Source: Anas platyrhynchos (taxonomy: Eukaryota; Chordata; Aves; Anseriformes; Anatidae). From it: 64,000 bases of DNA. The position numbers were made by a program, and so were the translations under genes. Below are positions 11,237-52,577 of the stretch, piece after piece. The DNA is taken from positions 5,463,501 through 5,527,500 of the forward strand of contig NC_092602.1 in the NCBI RefSeq assembly GCF_047663525.1, read 5' to 3'. Below the pieces are notes generated by a model, which did no database searches, was not told the origin of the DNA, and saw only the letters and a program-made list of their open reading frames with translations. Positions within the stretch are counted from its first letter, which is position 1, and each line of letters starts with the position of its first letter.

Positions 11237-12180
11237 AAAAGGGGGGGGGGAGAGGGAGGGGGGGGTGGGGATGGGGATGGGGAAAGGAAGGGATGAGGAT
11301 GAGGATGAAGATGAGGATGGGATGGGGATGGGGATGGGGATGGGGATGGGTGGGGAAGGGGGTGTGATGGGGATGGGAATGGGATGGGGATGGGGTGGGG
11401 TAGGGAGAAGGATGGGGATGGGGTGGGGAAGGGAAGGGAAAGGGATGGGGATGGGGATGGGGATGGGGATGGGGATGGGGATGGGGATGGGGATGGGGAT
11501 GGGGATGGGGATGGGGATGGGGTGGGGTAGGGTAGGGAGAAGGATGGAGATAGGGATGGGATGGGGAAGGGAAGGGAAAGGGATGAGGATGAGGATGAGG
11601 ATGGGATGGAGATGGGATGGGAAAGGGGTGGGGTTGGGATGGAGATGGGGATGTGGTGGGGATGGGAATGAGAATGGGATTGAGGATGGTGATGGAATGG
11701 GGATGGAGATAGGATGGGATGGGGATGGGGAAGGGAAGGGAAAGGGATGAGGATGAGGATGGGATGGGGATGAGGAAGGGATAGGATGGGATGGGAATAG
11801 GGATGGGGAAGAGGATGTGTTAGGGGTGGGATGGGATGGAGAAGGGGATGGGGTGAAATGGGGATGGGATGGGATGGGATGGGATGGGATGGGATGGGAT
11901 GGGATGGGATGGGATGGGATGGGGAAGGGGATGTAACGGGGATGGGGGTGAGAATGGAATTGGGATGGGGATGGGATGGGATGGGATGAATGGAGATGGG
12001 GTTGAGGTGGTATTTCGGATGGGATGGGAATGAGGAAGGGAATGTGTTAGGGATGGGGATGGGGGTAGGAATGGATCTGCTGAAGGAATGGGGAGGGGAT
12101 GGGATGGGGATTGGGAACAGGATGGGGATGGGGATGGGATGGGGATGGGATGGGGATGCTGATGAGGAGGAGGGATGGGA
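11237..12180. repeat. Large GGGGAT / GGGAT tandem array upstream of CABP7
   Basis: Nearly 1 kb of GGGGAT hexamers mixed with GGGAT pentamers (pure pentamer run at about 11866-11922), GAGGAT and GGGAA variants. The clean hexamer stretch at about 11442-11522 is regular. The + strand is almost pure G, A and T with no C, so it is strongly strand-asymmetric and rich in G-quadruplex patterns. Long open frames on both strands here are repeat artefacts. Confidence 0.92.
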
Positions 12181-13375
12181 GGGCCGGTGACACCTGGTGG
12201 TGGGAGCTGCAGCCCAGCTGGGGCCCCCATCGCCCTCCCACCCCGAGCAGCCCGGCTGCCCCATGCCCCTGCCGCTGTCCCCATGTCCCCAGAGCATCCG
12301 GGCAGTGACACAGCGCGGGGCAGCGGGGTCCCAGGGCCTGACCCCATCCTGCTGCCCCCACACACAGCCGGGGGTGGCGGAGGCACCGAGCAGAGGGGGG
12401 GCACCCCAGGGTGCCGGCCTTTCCCCGCCATCCTCCTCTTTTGGTGACATTTTTGACCCATTTCTCACTTTGTCACCGATCCGGCACAGCCCCGCTCCCC
12501 GCTGTGCCGTGGGGACGGTGGCACCCGAACCCCAAAAGTGCCTGGGGACACCAAAAAGTGATGTGTCCCCTGGTGGAATTTCCTCCTCCACAGCCCCCTT
12601 CCCATGGGAAAACCCAAATCCCACAGCCCCGTCCCCCCAGGACGCGTGGACCCACTCCTCCCCGTGCCCCATGGGGATTCTCCGCTGTCTCGTACCAGGG
12701 TTGAGCCCAGCACAGCCCCTGGGGGAGGTGAGGCCGATTTGGGGGTTTTTCGCCCTCCCCAACATCCAAGCTGCTAAAAACCTGGGGGAATTAATTTCTT
12801 TGAGCCCTCTGCGGGCTCTCGGTGCACCCTGAAGGAAAAAAATCAGCACCGGAGCCTGAATTTTGTCGGCTGCTGCTGCAAGGAGCCCGGCGGCAGCGAT
12901 GCAGTGAGGCCGGGGAACGGGGGCGTGCGGTGCCCAAAATCCCCCGGTGGCCTCCCCGCAGGCCCTTTGGGGGTGAAAAAAAAATAAAAATAAATAAAGG
13001 AAGAGGAAAAGGGAAAGCAGCCTAATTGCAAATCTCCTCCTCTTTCCTGGCGGATCCAGCCACTCTTCAATATTAATGAAGTCGCCCTCCCAATTAATTC
13101 TCCGCTTGCCCACTGGAGGCCCAGGGGTGGAAACTCATTAATTTCTCGCCACCCAAATCCGGAAGAAATAAAACCGAAAACCTCAGGGCTGCTTTCCCCC
13201 TGCTCCCCCCGCCGATCTCCAGCCCCCCCCCCCCGATCCCTGCACTTGCCCCCCTCGGCAGGCAGGGAAGGGCAGACGGGGGGGGTAATTAACAGAGATT
13301 TAATTGCATTGGCAATTAAAAACAACTGCTCCCCCTGCACCCAGGGGTGCTGCGCCCCCCCCGGCCCCTGGGATG

Positions 13376-13506
13376 GGATGGGATGGGATGGGATGGGATG
13401 GGATGGGATGGGGATGGAGATGGGGATATGGGAGGGGATGGGAGGGGATGGGATGGGGATGGGGATGTGGGATGGGATGGGGATGATATGGGATGGGATG
13501 GGGATG
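13376..13506. repeat. GGGAT pentanucleotide array
   Basis: Tandem GATGG pentamers with GGGGAT interruptions, the same motif family as the 11.2-12.2 kb array. Confidence 0.88.
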
Positions 13507-14881
13507 TGTGAATATAGGCTGGCAGAACCTCACAGAGCTGGGAATAGGATGTGAAAGCTCCCAGAGTTTAGGATGGGGCAGTTAAACCCCGTACTGCCAG
13601 ACAGGGGTTGGGCAAGCTCACAGGGGTGGCATGGGGAGGTGCAGCCCCAGCCCGGGTGCCCTCAGCTCCCTGGGGCAGCCCCATGCCCGGCTCCCGGGGG
13701 GGCTGCAGAGCATCCCTCATCCCATCACCTGCGGGGAGGGGACGTGGTGGCCCCGCGTGGCCGCCGTGTCCTTTTGAAGCCACCCGCTGGCACCGAGCCC
13801 GCCGAGCCGCCGGAGGCATCCATCTCCCCGTGCCGCCGGTGTCAGCCGGGCATTTAGCGAAATGGTTCTTAAACGAAGGCTTTGATGGAAGAAGAGGGAT
13901 GGCTGCGCAAGGTTAGCTATCCCTGGCACCGGCTGCCAGCTCGCAGGGCTGCGGTAACCTGGGAGGGGCACTGGGGACCCGTCCCCCAGCCCCAAAAACA
14001 CCTCTGTGATGGGGGAGTAACGGGGCAGAGCCTCCGGGTGCAGGGTTTGGGCAAGGAGAAGGGGAAAGGTGTGGAAAGCAGAGCCTGATGTGGGCACCCG
14101 TGGGGTAAAAGAGCCCCTCGTAAGGTTTACGGGGAGGAGATTTAGGAAAATTGGGGAAAATGGAAAAGCCTGGTCCCAAATGTCCTGCACCCGCTGTGTC
14201 CTCCAGCGTCCCACCTCCCCGTGTCCTCTGCTGGTCCCCGGAGCCGTGTCCGGCTGCGGCGGTGCCAGCGGGGCTGGGAGCTGACTCAGAGCCCGGCGCT
14301 GAGTAACGCGGCGTGCCCGCTGCTCCCGGCATGGCTGGGGCGTGCAAACGCGTGCCCCCGGTGCAAGGACCCGTCCCGGGTGTGCACGCACCTGGAGCGT
14401 GACCGAATCCCTTGCGTGAGCAGAGCTCCGCTGCGCACAAACGCAGGGCCCCCGTGGAAACGCCCCGTGCTTGTGCACAAACACAGACACAAACACACAC
14501 AATGGTGCAAATGTGCCCCTTGCACACGCACCGGGGTGCAAAAAGCCCTTGTGCGAGTGCACAGCCCTTGTGCACGCCCCGCTGCACCCCTCGTGCCAGT
14601 GCAACGCCCTCGTGCGCAAACACAGCGCCGCGTGGAGACGCTCGCCACTGGTGCGCACACCCCGGGGAGCAGCAGCAGCTCCTGGGGGGGCAGGAGGCAG
14701 CTGCGTGGTGCCGGGGGGCAGCACCCAAGGGTGCAGGAGCAGCTCCTGGGGGGGTTGCGTCGCCCTCGCCACCGTGCGCCCCATGAATAATGCATGGCTG
14801 CAGGCCCCGCGCTGCCTCGCCGCCGCCGCGCAGGACAAGGGCAGAATACCAAACGGGAGCCCCGCAGGGCAGGCAGCCCCG

Positions 14882-14920
14882 GGGACACGGGCACACGGGG
14901 ACACGGGGACACGGGGACAC
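14882..14920. repeat. 10-base tandem repeat ACACGGGGAC
   Basis: About four near-perfect copies of a 10-base G/C/A unit (first copy has one change). No coding context. Confidence 0.8.
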
Positions 14921-16622
14921 GCCGCTGCCACCCTCCTCCGTGCCTCAGTTTCCCCACCCGCCTCTCCTCGCTGCTAGGACGGCTCCAGCAGCGCTGGGCT
15001 CTCGCTCTGGGGACACCCTGAGCGTCACTTCAGGTCCCCAAGGAGCCCTGGTGATACAGGGGGGACAAGGGCTGTCCCATCCCCCTTTTTGGGTGGGTTT
15101 TGCAGATTTTGGCTGGGCCACCCCCCATCCTTCCCACCCCAGGGGCAGCGGGAGCACCGCGTGTCCACCAGCCGCTGTCCCCCACCCAGAGGTGACCCCT
15201 CCAGCAGCACAGCTTCAGCGTGGGGCTTAAATGATTCTTTTAAGGGCATTTCATGTTTTCAAAGTCACATAAATGCGAGCAGGGGAGGCTTTGGAGTGGT
15301 TCCTGATGTGCCTCGGAGATGCTCGGCGCGGGGCTGGTGCCCTTGGAGGCTGGGGGTGCCCCCACCAGCAGTGCCAGAGCCACCCCCAGCATTAAAGTGC
15401 GCCCAGGAACGCTGCGAAACGGAGCCAGGCCCTTAGTTTGGCAAAGAAAACCCCAAATTCCTTCCCAACCTGCCCCAAGCTTTGCCCTCTTTGGGATCTG
15501 CTCCTGCTGGTGGGCGCTGGCAGCCCCCAGGACCCCCTAAAATCAGCTCCGGGCAGAGCCCCCCGGGTGGCACAGGGCTTGCACCGGGCCCCTTCCCAGT
15601 TTGGGAACAGGCAGGAGGAGGCAGGAGCTGCTCCAGCACGTGGAAAAAGCCATTTAGGTAGTTTTATTTTCTTTTCTTTCTTTTTTTTTTTTTTCCTTGG
15701 GCAAAGTCATCTCGACGCAATCCACATCCTCTCTGAAGCTGTCTAGACTTTGATGAATTTAATTTTGCTAAAAAGGAAAAAAAAAAATAAAATAATAAAA
15801 AATCAGAATGAAATTTCCTTTGAAAGCGCTGGAATTTCCCATTCTGCCGCTGCTGGGAGCGCTCGCACGGAGCTGCCGCGGGGCTGGGGGCGTGCAAGGC
15901 TGTGGGGGTGCAAGGGGGAGCGCACGGCCCTATGGCACCGCAGCAGCCCCCCCGCAGCACCAGGGCTGGGTCCCACAGCTCAGCCTTGCTTTTGAGGCAC
16001 GGGGACCCTTTTGGGGCCGGGCGCTCCCCAAGGGCACAGCCACGACCCCGGGGGTCGTTGTCCCCTGTCCCCAGCCCCTCGGGGGGAGGAGGGCACGAGG
16101 ATACCCCCCTGGGACACGGAGCATCCTCCTCTGGCCTCAGGGTTTCTGGGGCAGCCCTGGAGGCTTTGCTTTGGGGCCAAATCCCCCGGCCCCAGGCTCT
16201 CCCCGTCCTCCGCAGGCGGCTGCGTTATTGCTGCCGAGGCTGCGCCGCGCGCGGGAAATCAGGTCAGCCCCCCTCCCTGCCATCCCCCCATCCCGCAGCC
16301 CCCAAATCCCCCCCTTTTCCCCATCAGCATCCCTTTGACACACAGGAAGAAAGCAGCAATCCCATCTCCCCTGGGCTGCCCTGCTTAAAAACAACAAAAG
16401 AGGGAAAAAAAAAAAAGAAAAAAAAATCACCGCCACCCCCAGCTCCCAACCCGCCCGCGCCTCCCACCCCAAATCCCATCGCCTGGCCTTGGGTGGGAGC
16501 AGGAGCAGCCCCCGGGGTTGGGGACGGTGTGGTGGGACACCCCCTGTCCCCAGGGGGCTTCGTCCTCCAGGGATTAAGAAATCGAGGCCGCGCCGTGCCC
16601 CCCCCTTGTAGTGCTTTGAATT

Positions 16623-16628
16623 TTTATT
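16623..16628 (-). terminator. NF2: Candidate NF2 polyadenylation signal (minus-strand AATAAA)
   Basis: TTTATT on the + strand reads AATAAA in the NF2 direction, about 1.08 kb past the NF2 stop codon at 17707-17709. It would bound a GC-rich 3' UTR (16600-17706). Mammalian NF2 UTRs can be longer, so this may not be the only site. Confidence 0.4.
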
Positions 16629-16717
16629 AAAACAACCGAGAAAAAAAAAACAAAAAAAAAAACGTTATTTCTTCGGAGTACAACGATCCACGGGGATAGA
16701 AAAACGCTGTGCCACGG

Positions 16718-16762
16718 CCAAACCCAAACCCAAACCCAAACCCAAACCCAAACCCAAACCCA
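16718..16762. repeat. CCCAAA hexanucleotide array in the probable NF2 3' UTR
   Basis: Seven near-perfect tandem copies of AAACCC. In the NF2 sense direction this reads GGGTTT, a telomere-like but not telomeric motif with four or more G-triplets, so the RNA could form a G-quadruplex. Confidence 0.9.
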
Positions 16763-17376
16763 TCCGAACCGCAGACGCGCATCGTGCAGGGTCGCCACAA
16801 GGCAGCAAGATGCTAAATAAAGAGGGTTTGGGGCACGCTCTGCCCGGGGGGGCTGCGCCTCCATCCTTGGGGGGTGAGGGAGGAATTGGGGCGCTGGGAG
16901 CCCCCCAGATCCCCACAGAGGGGCAGGAGCGGGGCTGGAGCCACAGGGATGCGCCAGGGACCTCGCTCAGGGGCTTTTTGTGGGGCAGGCGCAGTGCGGG
17001 TGGCCAGGGTTGGGACCTGGGGTGTGTTTTGGGGACAAGACCCCCACTGTTTTGGGGACGGGACCCCCAGTTTGCACAGGGAGGCAGGGCTGGAGGTGGC
17101 CAGGAGCCAGGCGTGGGGGGAGCAGCAGCTGGGGGGCTGTGGAGGAGATTGGGGGGGGTCCCTGCATGTGTTTGGGGGCTCCTGGTCCTGCTCCCCCCAT
17201 GGGGAAGGGGCAGGGTGTGGGGTGAGCTGCTGGGGGATCGGGAGGGTGCAGAGCTGGGGCTGCAGCACCCAGGCAAAAGGCACAGAGGTGGGGGCACCTC
17301 GGTGGGGCCCAGGGGGCACCCGCTGCCTCCCCACAGCCAAAACCGGGGCCGCGATCGCTCTCTGCCAGGATCCCGG

Positions 17377-17419
17377 ATGAGGAGGAGGAGGAGGAGGAGG
17401 AGGAGGAGGAGGAGGAGAA
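17377..17419. repeat. GAG/GGA trinucleotide microsatellite
   Basis: About fourteen GAG units in a row, within the probable NF2 3' UTR. In the NF2 direction it reads CTC/CCT. Confidence 0.9.
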
Positions 17420-17706
17420 GCGCTCCGCTGGGGGCTGCTAACGGGAGCCCCCCATCCCGCTCCTCCACTGCGGCCCCGGCACTGTGCTGCAAAATATAAG
17501 GGGAAAAAAAAAAAGAAAGAAAAAAGAAAAAGGAAAAAGGAAAAAGGCAGGAGAGGCTGGAAAAACCCAAAGCAGGGAGGGAGGAGGAGGGTCGGCACAC
17601 GCCGAGGTGGAGGTGTCGCGGTCCGGGGCGGGATGCGGGACGCGGGACGCAGCCGCGGTGATGCCCGGCGCGGGCACTGGGGCCGGAGGGCGGTGAGGGC
17701 GGCGTC

Positions 17707-50188
<32,482 letters not shown>

Positions 50189-50530
50189 GGCTCCTGGATT
50201 GGGGGGGGGGGTCCCGGGGGTGTCCCCCCAAGGGAAGGGCCCGGGGCCGCTCAGCGCCGCGGGGGCAGCGCCATGGCGGCGGCTCCCGGCCGCGCCGAGC
50301 TTCGCGGCGCCGCCACGCCATTGGTCCGCCGCCGCGCTCGTCCCGCCTCCCTTAGGCACCGCAGCCAATGGGAAGAGAGGAGGACCGGAGGGAGGGGTGG
50401 GGATTGGGGGAGGGGGCTGTCGGTCAAGGGAAAAGGGAGGGAAGGGGGCGGGGCTTAGGGGTGGGATGAGGAGGGTGCGGCGCCGCCTGGCGGAAGGAGG
50501 AGAGAGGGGCGCGGGGTGACGTCATGGGGG
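50189..50530 (-). promoter_or_regulatory. NF2: NF2 CpG promoter and 5' leader
   Basis: This CpG-dense block directly precedes the NF2 ATG. It holds two CCAAT boxes in opposite orientations (ATTGG at 50320-50324, CCAAT at 50365-50369), GC-rich elements and a GCCATGGCGGC motif at 50270-50280. No TATA box is seen. Beyond 50530 the sequence turns into G-rich repeats. The arrangement is typical of a TATA-less housekeeping promoter; the actual start site is not visible. Confidence 0.65.
50251..50274 (-). CDS. Upstream ORF in NF2 leader (7 codons)
   Basis: On the NF2 strand, GCCGCCATGG (a perfect Kozak context) opens a seven-codon frame MALPPRR ending in TGA, 62 bases before the merlin ATG. If transcription starts upstream of 50274 it would be scanned first and could reduce or gate merlin translation by reinitiation. 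Whether it lies in the mature leader is not known. Confidence 0.45.
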   Translation of the reverse strand: MALPPRR

Positions 50531-50539
50531 AGAGTGGGG

Positions 50540-51600
50540 CGGGCACTAGGACCCGGGGGGGAGGTTATGGGGTTGGGGGGCTGTGGGGTGGCCATGGGGG
50601 GCCCATAGGGTGTGGGGGGGCTATGGGGTGGCCATGGGGAGCCCATAGGGGTCTGTGGGGGGCTATGGGGTTGGGGGGGGCTATGGGGTGTCCATAGGGA
50701 GCCCATAGGGTGTGGGGTGTCTGTGGGGGGCTATGGGGTTTGTGGGGGCTATGGGGTGTCCATAGGGAGCCCATAGGGGGTGGGGGGGGCTATGGGGTTT
50801 TTGGGGGGCTATAGGGTGGGAGGGGTGTTTGGGGGGGCTATGGGGTTTGTGGGGGGCTATGGGGTGTCCATAGGGAGCCCATAGGTGTCTGTGGGGGGCT
50901 ATGGGGTTTGTGGGGGGCTATAGGGTGGGAGGGGTGTTTGGGGGGGCTATGGGGTTTGTGGGGGGCTATGGGGTGTCCATAGGGAGCCCATAGGTGTCTG
51001 TGGGGGGCTATGGGGTTTTTGGGGGGCTATAGGGTGGGAGGGGTGTTTGGGGGGGCTATGGGGTGTCCATAGGGAGCCCATAGGGGGTGGGGGGGCTACG
51101 GGGTTGGGGGGGCTATGGGGTGGCCATGGGGCACCCATAGAGGGTCTGCGGGGGGCTATGGGATGGGGGGGGTTGGGGGGGGCTATGGGGTGTCCATGGG
51201 GTGTCTATAGGGAGCCCATAGGGTGTGGGGGGGCTACGGGGTTTGTGGGGGGCTATGGGGTGGGAGGGGTGTTTGGGGTGTCTATAGGGAGCCCATAGGG
51301 TGCCTATAGGGTGTGGGGTGTCTGTGGGGGGCTATGGGGTTTGTGGGGAGCTATAGGGTGGGAGGGGTGTTTGGGGGGGCTATGGGGTGTCTATAGGGAG
51401 CCCATAGGGTGTGGGGTGTCTGGGGGGTGCTATGGGGTTTGTGGGGGGGTTATGGGGTGTCCATGGGGTACCCATAGGGTGCCTGTGGGGGGTAGGAGGA
51501 CTATGGGGTTTGTATGGGGTTATGGGGTGGGGGGGTTATGGGGTGTCCATGGGGTGCCCATAGGGCGTCTGTGGGGCGTCTGTGGGGTCACAGGGTGTCT
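50540..51600. repeat. G-rich minisatellite (GGGGCTATGGGGT family)
   Basis: Tandem units built from GGGGGGCTATGGGGTTTG and TGTCCATAGGGAGCCCATAG recur for about 1 kb. The + strand is strongly G-rich. Reading frames on both strands are repeat-generated (Gly/Trp-rich or Pro/His-rich). Confidence 0.9.
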
Positions 51601-51890
51601 GTGGGGTGCCCACAGTGGGGTGGCCACGTTGGTGTGGGGTGTCCGTGTTGTTATAGGGTGGCCGTGTCCCTGTGGGATGTCCGTGTTGGTGTGGGGTGGC
51701 CACGATGCTATAGGATCTCCACATTGTGGGACCTCCTTGATTTTATAGGATATCCATGATGTTATGGGATATCCACGATGTTATGGGGTGTCTGAGTTGT
51801 TATGGGACGCCCACGTTCCTGGGGGATGCCCATGCTGTTGTAGGATCCCCATGTTCCTGTGGGATGAGTGTGGGACGTCCCCGTTCGGTG
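51601..51890. repeat. GTGTCCGTGTTG / GGGATGTCC minisatellite
   Basis: This is a second, less G-extreme repeat block with units such as GGATGTCCGTGTTGGTGTGG and GATGTTATGGG, following directly on the previous array. Confidence 0.75.
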
Positions 51891-51989
51891 GCCATCCCCG
51901 TCTGTCCCAGTCCGTCCCAGTCTGTGGTGTCACTGTGGGGTTGGGACGGGGGCGGGCGCTGCCCCGTGCCAGCCCCCTGTAGGGTCACG

Positions 51990-52400
51990 GCTGGGCTGGG
52001 ATAACGGGATTGGGATCAGCGCTGGGATAACGGGATTGGGATCAGCACTGGGATAAAGTTATGGAACTGGGACTGGGGTTGGGGTAATGGGATTGGGATC
52101 AGCACTGGGATAATGGGACTGGAATCAGTACTGGGGTAACGGGACTGGGACCAGCACTGGGTTAAGGGTGCGGGACTGGGATTGGGGCTGGGGTAATGGG
52201 ACTGGGACCAGCACTGGGATAAAGGTATGGGACTGGGATTGGGGTAATAGGATAATGGGGTGGGACTGGGATCAGCACCGATGGCGGGGAGGGGGGTAAT
52301 GGGGTGGGACTGGGAGTGGAACTGGGATAACTGGGTGGGACTGGGATCAGAACCGGGACCGGCACTGGGTAACGGGACGGGACCGGGACCGGGATAAGGG
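51990..52400. repeat. GGGATAACGGGATTGGGATCAGCACT minisatellite
   Basis: Units of roughly 25-30 bases sharing GGGACTGGGATCAGCACTGG and GGATAA elements recur about a dozen times. No coding signal is seen. Confidence 0.85.
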
Positions 52401-52577
52401 ATTGGGGCCGGGCAGGATGGGATCGGGGTGGGCGAGGAGCCCCCCCAGGACCCCCCTATCCCGGCCCCGCGCCCCCGCAGGCCGCAGAACGGGGCCTCTG
52501 TGTGCGGGGCGGCGGGGGCTGAATGGGGCCATTCATGGGGCCCCCCCTCCCTAAATCCCCCCCTCCCCACCCTACAG

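Larger units (their letters stand above)
12181..16600. other. Intergenic DNA between CABP7 5' end and NF2 3' end
   Basis: No supported exon. Contents: GC-rich unique sequence; an AT-rich island at about 12960-13330 with several TAATTA-type motifs; a GGGAT array at 13376-13506; a degenerate GTGCA/ACACA block at 14460-14640; a 10-base ACACGGGGAC repeat at 14882-14920; and AT-richer islands at about 15225-15290 and 15740-15850. The islands stand out from their GC-rich surroundings and are the best candidates for conserved regulatory elements. Confidence 0.5.

Noticed and set aside
11032-13113. 693-codon minus-strand frame rich in Ser-His-Pro-Ile
   Set aside because: It is the antisense reading of the GGGAT/GGGGAT array. 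The first thirty or so codons (13113 downward) look protein-like but have no homologue I recognise and no splice or start support.
52483-52555. Possible extra 5' exon of the PH gene after a CCCCGCAG acceptor
   Set aside because: No usable donor follows before the polypyrimidine tract of the next exon, and no family motif is encoded.
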